The notes beneath the pieces are model-generated. The model made no database searches. It had not been told where the DNA came from and was given only the letters and a program-made list of their open reading frames with translations. The translations under genes and the position numbers were made by a program. A stretch of 64,000 bases of DNA from Liolophura sinensis. Its lineage: Eukaryota; Mollusca; Polyplacophora; Chitonida; Chitonidae. Below, piece by piece: positions 25,593 to 36,352 of the stretch (position 1 is its first letter; every line of letters starts with the position of its first letter). The stretch spans positions 1,736,001 to 1,800,000 of the forward strand of contig NC_088304.1 of NCBI RefSeq assembly GCF_032854445.1, read 5' to 3'.

Positions 25593-25747
25593 TCTAGGCG
25601 TCAAAAGAGACATTCATATACCAGCCATCAACCAAAATGGACGTCACAGGTCAACAATTGTAATTCCCCAAACAACATTTAGCACAAACCACCAAAGAAC
25701 TAAGAAGGTATCTAAAATATGAAATTAAGACGGATTCATACAGAGAG

Positions 25748-25818
25748 AAACTCTGGCCGACGTCGTATAAGTGAAAAATTCTTGAGTACAGCGTAAAACA
25801 CCGATGAAATCAATGAAT
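25748..25818 (+). mobile_element. SINE fragment (3' end)
   Basis: 'CTTGAGTACAGCGTAAAACA' preceded by 'CGTCGTATAAGTG'; short, head missing. Confidence 0.75.
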
Positions 25819-25875
25819 ACAAAGTGAAGCCGTCAGCAGTTTTCATTGATGTTGGAAAGACGCAAGAAATGTTGA

Positions 25876-25968
25876 AGGCGAACGAATGAAATAAATATCC
25901 AAAAACGTGTACCATGCTAGTTTAAAAGTGACGATAATGAAAATATGTATCTCATTTGCAACTTGCCT
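25876..25968. repeat. Dispersed repeat of about 90 bp, copy 1
   Basis: Shares 'CACCATGCTAGT'-type core (here 'TACCATGCTAGT'), 'GATAATCAAAATAT'-like and 'ATCTCA.TTGC' blocks with 32462-32560. It is collinear but diverged, and its identity is unknown. Confidence 0.6.
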
Positions 25969-26137
25969 TGCTGGAACAAATACATGTCCTGATAAGATGT
26001 ATGTTTTAGAGAGGGACTTCTTTAAATACTCAGTAAAGCTATGGGTTCACGGTATACTGAACGATTCTGTAAAACTGTGGACCACACAGTACTGTGCGAA
26101 TGTCACACAGTAGCTAAACTTACACTTACCCGCGCAG

Positions 26138-26705
26138 TATTCCTCAGTATCGTCCAGTATGGCTCAGTATTGTCCAGTATGGCTCAGTATGGTTTAGTAT
26201 GGCTCAGTATCGTTAAGTTTGGCTCAGTATAGTTCAGGTCTCAGTATCGCTCAGTATCGTACGAAAGTCATACAGTGACTTACCTGCGCAGTATTGATCA
26301 GTATCGTCCAGTATGGCTCAGTTGTTCAGTGTGGCTCAGTATTGTTCAGTATGGCTCGGTATCGTCCAGTATGGTTCAGTATCGTCCATTATGGCTCAGT
26401 ATCGTTCAGTATGGCTCAGTATCGACCAGTGTGGCTCAGCATCGACCGGTATGGCTCAGTATCGTAAAGTATCGTCAAGTATGGCCCAGTATCGTTCAGT
26501 ATGGCTCAGCATCGTCCGGTATGGCCCAGTATTGTCCAGTATGGCCCAGTATCGTTCAGTATGGCTCAGTATCGTCCTGTATGGCTCAGTATCGTCCAGT
26601 ATGGCTCAGTATCGTCCAGCATGGCTCAGTATCGTCCAGTATGGCTCAATAGCGTCCCGTAGGGTTCAGTATCGCCCAGTATCGTTCAGTATTTTCCAGT
26701 AACCG
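26138..26705. repeat. Minisatellite, 20-bp unit (intron of Kv gene 1)
   Basis: About 27 copies of 'ATGGCTCAGTATCGTCCAGT' with scattered changes. As 20 leaves remainder 2 on division by three, different frames read the same 20-residue cycle; two open frames of about 125 codons over the array are artefacts. Confidence 0.93.
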
Positions 26706-27011
26706 CACAGTTTGCAGTGAAAGTTTTGCTATGTAAATATCTGTAACCAACGTTCACCAGTAAACGCTGCAATGTCTCCTTTCAATGTTGCGCATACAAC
26801 AGATCAGACACGCGTACCACATAACAGCAGAAAGAATGGTTAACAAAGTGCTTTTATCTTTGATAACATTTCCTTCCTCATGACATGCATTAACGTTGCT
26901 AAGTTGCTAATCAACGTTAACCAGTACAATACTGTGACCGCACTTTTCAATGCGGTACATACCTAGACTTTCGGACAAGTATAAGTATTAGCTAATAACA
27001 GAAACAATTGC

Positions 27012-27602
27012 TGTTGATACAGATTCAGGCCAAAAGGTTGATACGGGTTCAGGCCAGAAGGTTGATACTTGTTCAGGCCAGAAGGTTTATACAAGTTTAG
27101 GCCAGAGGTTTGATACGGATTCAGGCCAGAAGGTTGATACGGGTTCAGGCCAGAAGGTTGATACGGGTTCAGGTCAGAATGTTAATACAGGTTCAGGTCA
27201 GAGGGTTAATACAGGTTCAGGTCAGAAGGTTAATACAAGTTTAGGTCACAAGGTTAATACAAGTTTAGGTCACAAGGTTGTCATGCCCGAAGGTCGGTAC
27301 GGTTCAGGCTAGAATGTTCATATGGCTTCAGGAGAAAATATTCATATGGTTGAGGCCGGAAGGTGATATGGGTTCAGGACAGAAAGTTAATACATTCAGT
27401 TCAAAAAGTTGACATGCGTTCAGACTGTAAGTTGACATGGGTTCAGACCAGAAGATTGATACATGTTCAGGTCTGAAGACTGATATGTGTTCAAGCCAGA
27501 AGATTGATACGGGTTCAAGCCAGAAGATTGACACGTGTTCAGGCCAGAAGATTGATACGGGTGAAGGCCAAACGAATAATACGGGTGAAGGCCAGATACG
27601 GA
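27012..27602. repeat. Minisatellite, 24-bp unit (intron of Kv gene 1)
   Basis: About 23 copies of 'TTGATACGGGTTCAGGCCAG' plus AAGG, more diverged in the middle (about 27270-27420). The 24-bp period gives an eight-residue repeat in every frame, with short open frames on both strands that I do not consider genes. Confidence 0.92.
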
Positions 27603-27758
27603 TAAATCTAAACCCATAAACCTAAACTCATAAACCTCAACACAGAATACCAGCCGTATCCATATGTAGGTAAAATATTACAGACTACTATGCATAGCTG
27701 CAATCATGGTGTAAAGATAATACGAACAATATAAATCTCTCCTCTCCTTTGGTTCCAG

Positions 27759-28691
27759 GTGTACGCCATCATCTCGGTGCTGCTGGTGTTGGTGTCCATA
27801 GCCGTGTTCGTCGTGGAGACGTTGCCATACTTCGGCCAGCACACTCTGCACTCACGGAAAGAGGCCGGCACCGAATGGACCAGCGCTGACTTGAGGCATG
27901 ATCTTGACATCTTCTCCGACATTTCCAATTATGATATCCTCATCATCATCGACAACGGCTGTAACGCGTTCTTCTTCGTGGAGTACATGGTGAAACTTTT
28001 AGCGGCTCCATCGAAGAAGAGCTATATAGGTTCTCCGATTTCAGTGATAGAACTGCTGTGCATTATACCCTACTACATGGCCATGGCGATTGTCTTCTGG
28101 CATCACAATCCCATCGAGCTCTTCGACTTACTCCGGGTGCTGTACGCCACTCGGGTCCTGCGAATCTTCCGAATTTTCGTTCTCATGAAGCATTTCATGG
28201 CGCTGAAGATTTTGGTCTACACCATCAAAGCCAGTACCAAGGAACTACTCTTGCTAGTGCTCATTCTGCTCATCGGTGTCATAATATTTGCCTGCATGGA
28301 GTACTACGCCGAACTACTTACAGAGAGTGAAGGGAATGCGTCTGACTTTCCTAACATCCCCATCGCGTTCTGGTGGGCCCTGGTTACCATGACGACAGTT
28401 GGTTACGGCGACGTGTACCCTAGGACCTGGTTTGGTTACATCGTCGGCGCTGGTTGCGCCATCAGCGGTGTGCTGGTCGTGGCTCTCACGGTGCCTATCA
28501 TCGTCAACAACTTCTCCGTGTACTACACTCACGCCCAATCTCGCGAGAAACTCAAACTGCGGAAGAAGCAGTTGGAAGACAGTACAAAGGCGAAAAAATC
28601 TGTGGAAGAAGCCGCTGGGGTTAGGCTGGTCGTTCGGTGTCTTCTCGGCATCGCTCCCGTACTGGATCGGCCGACGACCCATGCAAGGTAA
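27759..28691 (+). CDS. Kv3/Shaw-like K+ channel gene 1, exon 2 (S1-S6, pore)
   Basis: Encodes residues 249-558: S1 (249-270), S2 with 'FVEYMVK', S3 with Glu346 where most Kv channels have Asp, S4, the pore with 'TMTTVGYGD' (459-466 region) and S6. S4 reads Arg374, Tyr377, Arg380, Arg383, Arg386, Val389, Lys392 at three-residue spacing, so the first and fifth canonical charges are replaced. The S6 hinge Pro-Val-Pro is Thr492-Val493-Pro494. It begins after the acceptor TTCCAG, phase 0. The stop is TAA at 28689-28691. The C-terminus is short and uncertain, since 'CAAGGTAAAG' at the stop (GT at 28688) would also serve as a splice donor. Permeation should be K+-selective; altered gating is my inference. 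Confidence 0.92.
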   Translation: MYAIISVLLVLVSIAVFVVETLPYFGQHTLHSRKEAGTEWTSADLRHDLDIFSDISNYDILIIIDNGCNAFFFVEYMVKLLAAPSKKSYIGSPISVIELLCIIPYYMAMAIVFWHHNPIELFDLLRVLYATRVLRIFRIFVLMKHFMALKILVYTIKASTKELLLLVLILLIGVIIFACMEYYAELLTESEGNASDFPNIPIAFWWALVTMTTVGYGDVYPRTWFGYIVGAGCAISGVLVVALTVPIIVNNFSVYYTHAQSREKLKLRKKQLEDSTKAKKSVEEAAGVRLVVRCLLGIAPVLDRPTTHAR

Positions 28692-30020
28692 AGAATTCTG
28701 AGGGACAACCAAGAAGATGCCAAACAAATTCATGAAGTGGTTGAGGTCAAAGAATCCTAATAAAGTGTCTGGTAACTGATTCCTTGGGGGTAGGGATGGA
28801 CTTAGGGGGTGATATAGAACTGTCTTACTTACTGAAACGTTTCCCTGGAATCACTCGGCTATCCAATCATTCATGGGAGTGGAGTTTTTTTTCTGACGAA
28901 TGTTTTTATTGCTTGTAAAACTATTTCTCGACAAGAATGAAAACGTCATTTATTTGTATATTGCCATCAGTGACAAGCCTCAATCGTGGAAACATTGCCA
29001 AGAATGATGTCCTTGTTCTCGGTTTAATTGAGAAAAAAGTTATAATTGGTGTGAAGCTTTAAAATTGTACTGTAGTGTGAATCCGTTGCAGAAAAGAGGT
29101 ACATTCTCTGTAAAGCCAAAAATATGCGCATGTTAATTTAAGGACTGTTTTTTTTGTTTTCAAACCCTATTCCAAAATTAAATAAACGCATCAACAAATA
29201 GGTATTTTTTTCCAAAACTGGTTAAGCATATTTGGTTATATATTTTTGGAGTCGGATTTGAGTCGCTCTAGTAGCTTTATTCTCCAAATACGATTCCACA
29301 CATCCCAGTGGCCACACGGTTGTGTGTGTAGCAGAAGGTGAGGATATCTTCTTGAATGTTGTGATATATTGGTATGTGGAAAGTAGCCTTAGTGTTGTTG
29401 CCCATAACCCTGCGCTGGTAGGTTATCATACTCCACTTTATTCCATGGATGCTAAGCTTCTCGAAATTCACTGTGTTTTGAATTTTGCAGATGTTATCTT
29501 CAGATGCGGGATTTAGTTGGTTAATAATTTTCCTGAATAGTGTTATCGCTAAATAATATTAAAAAGGATGTAAAACTAAAACATACTAATACACTTGTCC
29601 GATTGTAGTCCGGGTGTATGCCATTCATTTTAGGTTATTACTTAGCTTAGTTCTCTTGTAAAGAACTTCTCGTCGTGATATCAAAGAACAGACGGCATAA
29701 ATATGTTAAAGAAGGAGGGGAATACATAGTGATATTACATGGTAATGTTGATGGGAATTCACTCGTTTTCTTGAAAGTAGAAAAGCTATTACTGTTGGCA
29801 GTGCAATGACCATAGCATTTTCTCTATCAGCTGTTGAAGTTTTTTGGATGATAAATGTTGAGATAAATATTCAGAAGTAAAAAGGAGATGGCCAGGCAAG
29901 TTGAATCCTAAATACTTTCGATTAATTATTACACTGAGGTTATCTTATAAACTGTATTTTATAGGTAAAATAAAGTGACACGCATTGTTGGTGTCCGTAT
30001 GACAGCCACGCATAAGCTGT
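28692..30020 (+). other. 3' flank of Kv gene 1
   Basis: A possible poly(A) signal AATAAA lies at 28759-28764, very near the stop. Beyond it is AT-rich DNA without a supportable gene. Confidence 0.4.
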
Positions 30021-30021
30021 A

Positions 30022-30126
30022 ATATATTTATTTATTTATTTATCTGATTGGTGTTTTACGCAGTAGGGCCTACTCAAGAATATTTCACTTATACGACGGG
30101 CGGCCATCATTATGGTGAAGGAAGCC
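30022..30126 (-). mobile_element. SINE fragment
   Basis: Inverted tail 'ATCTGATTGGTGTTTTACGC' and body 'CTCAAGAATATTTCACTTA', with a small insertion between them. The head is missing. Confidence 0.85.
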
Positions 30127-30436
30127 AGCTGTAGTATAGTTACCTATAAACCAACAAAGTAACTTGCCTGAACCTGTTACATAGAACTAGGATATTCACT
30201 TGTCTGACCTTCCCAAAAACAAAAAACCACGATGTTTCTAGAATTAGTTTTTTGTTCATTGGCAATGCCTAGTAAACAACTGAAAGGTTATTTAAGCCGA
30301 CACCATTATGTTTTTGACTTCTAATTAGAATAAATGTTTAAAATGAAATGATATTTGAAATAGGTTTGCCTTTTTGTCTGGAAAGCCTTGGATAGCGGTG
30401 TTTTGCATTATATGGTTGATGAATTTATTGGAACGT
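30127..30436. other. No gene seen
   Basis: AT-rich spacer before the 42-bp array. Confidence 0.4.
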
Positions 30437-30950
30437 GTCGGAAATAGCCTGTGATGTATGGACTAGGGATCTTACACGTGTCGGAAACAGCGTGCGATGT
30501 ATGAACTAGGATTCTACACGTGTCGGAAATAGCATGTGATGTATAGACTAGGATTCAATCACGTGTCGGAAACAGCGTGTGATGTATGAACTAGAATTCT
30601 ACACGTGTCGGAAATAGCATGTGATGTATGGACTAGGATTCTACACGTGTCGGGAATAGCATGTGATGTATAGACTAGGATTCTACACGTGTCGGAACCA
30701 CGTGTGATGTATGGACTAGGACTCTACACGTGTCGGAAATAGCATGTGATGTGTAGACTAGGATTCTACAAGTGTCGGAACCACGTGGGATGTATGGACT
30801 AGGATCCTACACGTGTCGGAAACAGCGTGTGATGTAGGCCCTATGAACTAGGATTCTACACTTGTCGAAATAGCATGTGATGTATGCACTAGGATTCTAC
30901 ACGTGTCGGAAATACATGTGATGTATAGACTAGGATTCTACTCTCTCATC
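30437..30950. repeat. Minisatellite, 42-bp unit carrying CACGTG
   Basis: About 12 copies of a unit joining 'ACACGTGTCGGAAATAGC', 'ATGTGATGTATGGACTAGGA' and TTCT. Most units hold the E-box palindrome CACGTG at the same phase, and a few hold a second one ('CCACGTG'). It lies between the two Kv genes. Confidence 0.93.
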
Positions 30951-33808
30951 CAGACTACAAACCAGCATTTGTCGTCCTGAAATTATGTGAGCCTGCCGAG
31001 AATGGGAGCAGAAACATTCACCAACTAAAATTATTCAATAATACAAAATTCAGAGTTTAATGATTATGAAATTAGATAAGACACAACAGTCAGGCCACCT
31101 GTAATTCACGGATTTATATACGAAATAGGTTGGCCAACAAGCAAGCTGATAAAATTAATGTCAGCTAAGAAGTGATTGGATACATATGTGTTTTCATCCA
31201 GGTCCGCGCTAGAGATAGGAAACACCTATCTATGTCAGCAGTGGCCAGCAGCATAACTTAACAATTGGCTAACATTTTAACATAAACCAACGAAGACAGG
31301 TAATAAGTCTAACGTCAAACAAATACTAAACAATATTGATAATATTATAATATGAATGATTATAACCTGTACATGCACAAAAGTGTAAACAGAAACTTAG
31401 AAAAATATTTATTTTGAAAATAATTATTACAAACTTTCCGTAATTTTTGTTCAGCACAAATAGGCTCTCTGAAGGACGTCTTCATTTTATGCAATTGCCT
31501 GTTAACCTTCCCCAACAACTCCCCGAAATCATCTTTCGACATCCTGAAATACGTGAAAAATCTACCCTTGTCCAATTTTAATTTTAAATGTCACACACAG
31601 GTTTTAAATCATGTACCTTCTCCACACGCGGATAACTATTTTATCCCTAAAATATTTATCAAACAGAAAGTCAGTGTCGCGTGTAAAGCTGAGCTAAGAA
31701 AATATCATGCTAGTTATGTTGACTGCAAACAGCGCTAGGATTGAGTGACGTTACAATGACGCCCATGGAATGCAGCGCGGCAAAGAAAAATGACATCAGT
31801 CTACGCCCTAATTTAGCTGCACAGGGTATAATCGCAGAGAAAAATGACGTCAGCCGTGCGCAGTAGTTCAGTAGGTGCAGTATTTTAATTTACCCGGTGC
31901 AGGAGAGAATTATGGGCACTGAGGTCAGTGTTAGACTGGAGTGTCTGAATGGTCAGAAAGGAAAGTAAGAACAGAACTGGAACTTCATAGAACTACGTAC
32001 TATGTCATCAGGTAATAGATTACTCCTGGACGTGTATAGTAATTAACTAAAGTACGAAATGTAAAAGGAAAGAACAAAGGAGAACTTTACTTAGGAATTA
32101 ACAAGGACAATGAACTCAGCAGCTCTCGCCATATTCTTTGAAGGTGACCTCCAGCACAACCAACACTAAACTTTAAACGGAAACTGGAATACTCTTTGCT
32201 TTCAGTTTATATTAAATTATCTTACGCACATTTATGTTCAAGATTAATGTGGCCTGCATTCGCTGCAGCATGTGTATGTCAACATTTTAACCCGCCTGAT
32301 CAGCCAATGGCAATCGCGAATCACGGATGATGTAGGGACAACATATTTTTTTTATGTTTTGCTGGCTCAAGTCTCAAAAACGTAACAAGGTGATATATAA
32401 GTGATATCTTCCTCCGGGCTGGAGTAAATTTCCCTTTAGTCTAATGATATAAGCCTCTCTAAGCGAGCGAATGAAAGTAGTATCGATGTGTCGTGCACCA
32501 TGCTAGTATATAAGTTGTCGATAATCAAAATATATATCTCAGTTGCGCTTTGATTGCAACTGTTCACATATCCAACGCGACGATCTAATTCAACCCCATG
32601 AATATAAAGCCCATAGCCCTGGGTTAATAGGAATTATAGACACAATCATGAAGCAGAATGCCAAAGATTTTGGACGCACTGTCCATATTTACTTACAAGA
32701 CAATTATAGTCATTGTAAAACTTTTTAAAAAGTTAGTGTTATGGTTTTTCATGGAATAACCTTTCCACACGTTTTTGCAGTATAATAATTTATGACGTTG
32801 ACTGAAATCGTCAAACAACACACATGATCTAACCACAGGCCCTGGTATCGATCCTTCATGTTGTGGAATAGAGTAGACCGAAAATAATTACGCCGAGTCC
32901 AGATAAATCCCCAATGTATTTGCTCACCTCTGGATGGTTTATGTCCCCATTGTGGATAAATTTGAGAGAATCTTTGTGCATATTTTCGACAAACTACTAG
33001 TTGCGTGACACCCGCAAAGTAGAGATGAGTGTAAAACCAGCCGAGAAATGATTTGTTCCCGACCTTGTCCCTATTTATATTTACAGCAAAATATACAGTA
33101 GTGTGACTAGAGTCCGATTGCACTACTCCATTTTTGGCTAAAGTCAAAGGTTAACATCTTGTCACAGCATTTAGTTGATCATGGAAATGATCATTTCGGC
33201 TCATTTGCCTTAAGGTTACAATGATTTTAATTTCTACACCCGAAAGACAAGTTCTAAAATCGTTTTTCAAATTTTGATACAAGGGTGATCTAAACGCTAC
33301 AAAACGAGATATGTACTCGTCATATGCAGGACCCTTACGTAAGGATAATTCATTGTGTCAGAATTGAAACTATCTCTTGTAGGCAGGAAACCTTGATGGT
33401 CTACAAATACAGGTCCACGATAGGACGTATCATCTGTAGGTTCCCTTAAATCCAGCGAAGGTGGGTATGTATATATTTCAATGCTTTTGCCATATGAGGC
33501 AGAAGTACGCTTATCATGAGTACGCCGTGCTTGATCGGTAGATGGCGCTGTATACATGAGGTCAGCCGTGTTTATTCTGTCCAGGCTGTGCCATTGACAA
33601 GCCAGGCAACAGTTCTCAGGTCAACACCCTACACCTGTTGTGACCCAAATTCTTAACAAAACAAACTAGTATTCCGGTAATATATATGTTTCACGTGATT
33701 CAATGTAACAATTTACCTCGACTGAGATATGCTCGAAATTGCCTGAAGTAAAAATTAACCGCCCAGTTTTAAATAACCGACGTAACATTTATAAATCTCA
33801 ACAGCAAA
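30951..33808. other. Intergenic DNA upstream of Kv gene 2
   Basis: No supportable gene. A 132-codon antisense frame (32749-33147) and smaller ones match nothing I recognise. It contains the second copy of a short dispersed repeat. Confidence 0.4.
32462..32560. repeat. Dispersed repeat of about 90 bp, copy 2
   Basis: Collinear with 25876-25968: 'GCGAATGAAAGTAGT', 'CACCATGCTAGTATA' and 'GATAATCAAAATATATATCT' match blocks there. Confidence 0.6.
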
Positions 33809-34282
33809 ATGGAAAAAGCATACTACAGACCGGAGCAGTCGAAAGTCACCATTGACATAGGGGGAAAAAGGTTTGTGACAAAAAGATCCACCTTACTGAC
33901 TGTCCCCAACACTCGGTTATCGGACATGCTTTTAGTGAAAAACAGTAATAACGATTCTGCCGAGTTTTTCTTCGACAGGAATCCTTTTCTATTCGAATAC
34001 ATCTTGGATTACTATCGTTCGGGCACTCTGCATCTCCCCCATAACCGATGTGGTATGGCCATTAAGGCGGAGCTGGAGTTCTGGGGCCTGCATGAAGCGC
34101 ACGTTTCTAGTTGTTGTTGGCATACGTTCATCCAGTCCACAAATGCTGTAGCGACCCAACTGCGCATTGCCAAAGAGTTCTCTGTGCTTTCCCAAAGGCA
34201 TGACGCTGGTCTCAGGGCACAAACGCCCAAGGAAAAGGTGTGGGCTTTTCTCGCCTATCCGGAATGGTCGCCCATGGCGAAG
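33809..34282 (+). CDS. Kv3/Shaw-like K+ channel gene 2, exon 1 (T1 domain)
   Basis: Encodes residues 1-158. The N-terminal tail is very short, and the T1 domain starts at about residue 11 ('SKVTIDIGGKRFVTK'). Its zinc signature is intact: His75-x5-Cys81-x20-Cys102-Cys103. The ATG at 33809 is the natural start. The exon closes at AAG before the donor GTAAGA at 34283, phase 0, the same intron position and phase as gene 1. This shared structure and the T1 similarity mark the two as tandem paralogues, though they are strongly diverged. The residues after T1 are unlike gene 1. Confidence 0.92.
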
Positions 34283-35458
34283 GTAAGACATTGAAGAACT
34301 CTAGTGGCGCCCGTTTTACATAGTTGTCCCGACGCTACGTCAAGCGCTGTTAATATGGTAACGTATCATTTAAATATTGGTTGCCATTGAAGTTACTCCA
34401 GGCGACAACTGCGACTGCTTCGTAAAACACTGGGTCACTTCTTTGTATGTAATGCTATGTTCAGGTAAAATCTACCACTGTGCATGTCTGGTGCTATCGA
34501 CACACACATGTGATGTGTTCGTCTTGGCGTCAAAACCTTTGTTTATTAGGGGTGGGTTGATTTAAATAGTCATAATTGTTGTTGATCAAACCATCCAGGA
34601 CAATCAGCTGAATAGACACTGAAAACATAATCCGTTAGTTTTTATAGAAAGTCTTTGTCTGAATGAAGCTGGAATGTATTCTGTTATTGTAACATAGCAA
34701 TGCGTCATTTTCAACATAATATTATGTTAGTCTAGTACAATCATATACTGAATTAATAAAATATGTGCCGTACATTTAGGAGAATAATGTGTTTGTTTGG
34801 AAAACCGAACAAAGTGGTCTTTATCCTCAACGCCGCCGAAATAAACACTGTAAGACGTCACACTATGTATGGGCTGAAGTGTCAGGAAAAGCTTGTGGAC
34901 ACTTCAACTATTTCATCTGTTCATTTTGTTTGTTTGTTTGTTTGTTTTTTATCCCAGTTTCGATCTACAGCCCAATATAAATCACTTTGATTTTGCCACT
35001 TAACATTACATTTCATTTCATATTTTTATACATATAAGACATGTGCTTAAAGACACGCGAGGGGTTTTGGCAGTCAGCCCAAAATATTTTGCTCTTTGTC
35101 TGAAATTAATCAGTCTCACATTTTCCAATTATTGTACGATCCGATTATGTTATAAACTTACCTACATATTTCATTTCAACTTATTATTTTATTCTCTTAC
35201 TCCATGTTTTTCACATACTCCACAATTTTTAATGAAAATGTAAATAATAAATCGTTAATTTTCGTATAGGTGGTGAATCATAAAAAAGTGCGACGTGGAT
35301 TGTTTTCTTACATGGCGTAAATGAACTTTATTTGATTGGTGTTTTACGCCATCCTGATGAATATTTCATTTATACGATGGCGACCAGCATTATGATCGGA
35401 AGAAACCTTGCAGAACCATTCCATCGCATGTAAAATTGTCTGTTTTGTATTTGTGCAG
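34283..35458 (+). other. Intron of Kv gene 2
   Basis: 1,176 bases from GTAAGA to 'TTTGTGCAG'. It contains TTTG repeats near 34928-34947 and a SINE fragment that ends about 40 bases before the acceptor. Confidence 0.9.
35328..35418 (-). mobile_element. SINE fragment next to a splice acceptor
   Basis: 'TTTGATTGGTGTTTTACGCC' followed by diverged body 'GACCAGCATTATGAT' and 'GAAGAAACC'. The head is missing. Confidence 0.85.
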
Positions 35459-36352
35459 ATTTATGCTTTGGTCAGCGGATTCCTCGTGATTCTGTCCATG
35501 CTCATGCTTCTATTGGCCACCCTTCCGGAAATGCGCACAGAGTTCATATCGAAACCCTCAGCTGAAAACGAAACGGAAAGCGGAAATTGTCCGAACACTT
35601 CCCACGTCAAGCAAGGGCGGGTTTTACGAACAATGGCAACAACGAAACCGCATTCCGTGATTACGTATACAGATCTTGCTATCGCCGTTTTGTTTGGGAT
35701 CGAACTTGTTACCAAATTCTTGTCCTGTCCTAACAAGTTTGCGTTTATGAAATCATTCCGAACAATCACCGACGCCGTCTACCTGGCGCCAATTTTTGTT
35801 CTCCACGTCATACACTGCGTAGACAATGGATTCTGGCCATCCCTGCAAAACTCTCGGGCTTTTGTCCTGCTTCAGATCTTGTTCGTCCTCCGAGTCCTTC
35901 GACTGCACCGCGTTGCCTGTTGCTTGAGAGGATACAAAGTGCTTGTGTTGTCATTAAGAGCCAGTCTCAAAGAGTTAACGCTTCTCATTACGCTGACTCT
36001 CTTCACCGCTATCATTTTCGCTTTCGTCATATTCTTTTTAGAAATGGCTCATCAAGATTCCATCCACAACGCCTTTGTCGGCATGTGGTGGGCGGTGATC
36101 ACGATGACATCAGTCGGATACGGTGACGTATACCCAGTCACACCTGGTGGCTACGTCATCGGCGTCTTGTGCGCATTCGTCGGCATCATTGCGCTTAGTC
36201 TCCCCGTACCTATGATTGCCAACAATTTCAACATTTACTACGCGTATAGAGAAGAACTGTCTTCGTCATTGTCCAAAAACCCATGGCAAGGAGAACATCG
36301 TAAGTCGAAGGTGCAAGAAAGTAAAACGTCACACAATGTTTCCTTCGTTTGA
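35459..36352 (+). CDS. Kv3/Shaw-like K+ channel gene 2, exon 2 (S1-S6, pore)
   Basis: Encodes residues 159-455: S1 (159-180), a Ser/Asn-rich extracellular loop, S2 with Glu240, S3 with Asp263, S4, the pore with 'TMTSVGYGD' (ending at Asp381) and S6 with Pro-Val-Pro intact (407-409). S4 reads Arg303, Arg306, Arg309, Cys312, Arg315, preceded by uncharged residues where R1 and R2 are expected. The S4-S5 linker looks three residues shorter than in gene 1. The exon starts after GTGCAG, phase 0, and ends at TGA. The filter (Ser for the usual Thr) should still select K+. The cytoplasmic tail is only about 35 residues. A candidate poly(A) signal is at 36903-36908. Confidence 0.92.
   Translation: MYALVSGFLVILSMLMLLLATLPEMRTEFISKPSAENETESGNCPNTSHVKQGRVLRTMATTKPHSVITYTDLAIAVLFGIELVTKFLSCPNKFAFMKSFRTITDAVYLAPIFVLHVIHCVDNGFWPSLQNSRAFVLLQILFVLRVLRLHRVACCLRGYKVLVLSLRASLKELTLLITLTLFTAIIFAFVIFFLEMAHQDSIHNAFVGMWWAVITMTSVGYGDVYPVTPGGYVIGVLCAFVGIIALSLPVPMIANNFNIYYAYREELSSSLSKNPWQGEHRKSKVQESKTSHNVSFV

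Larger units (their letters stand above)
25469..27758 (+). other. Intron of Kv gene 1
   Basis: About 2.3 kb from donor GTGAGT to the acceptor GGTTCCAG. It contains two SINE fragments, a short dispersed repeat and two minisatellites. It separates the T1 domain from the membrane domain at phase 0. Confidence 0.9.

Noticed and set aside
26275-26702. Two overlapping frames of about 125 codons in the Kv intron
   Set aside because: By-product of the 20-bp array; both frames read the same cycle.
28314-28733. Antisense 139-codon frame over Kv gene 1
   Set aside because: It lies opposite the conserved pore and S6 coding sequence and has no resemblance of its own.
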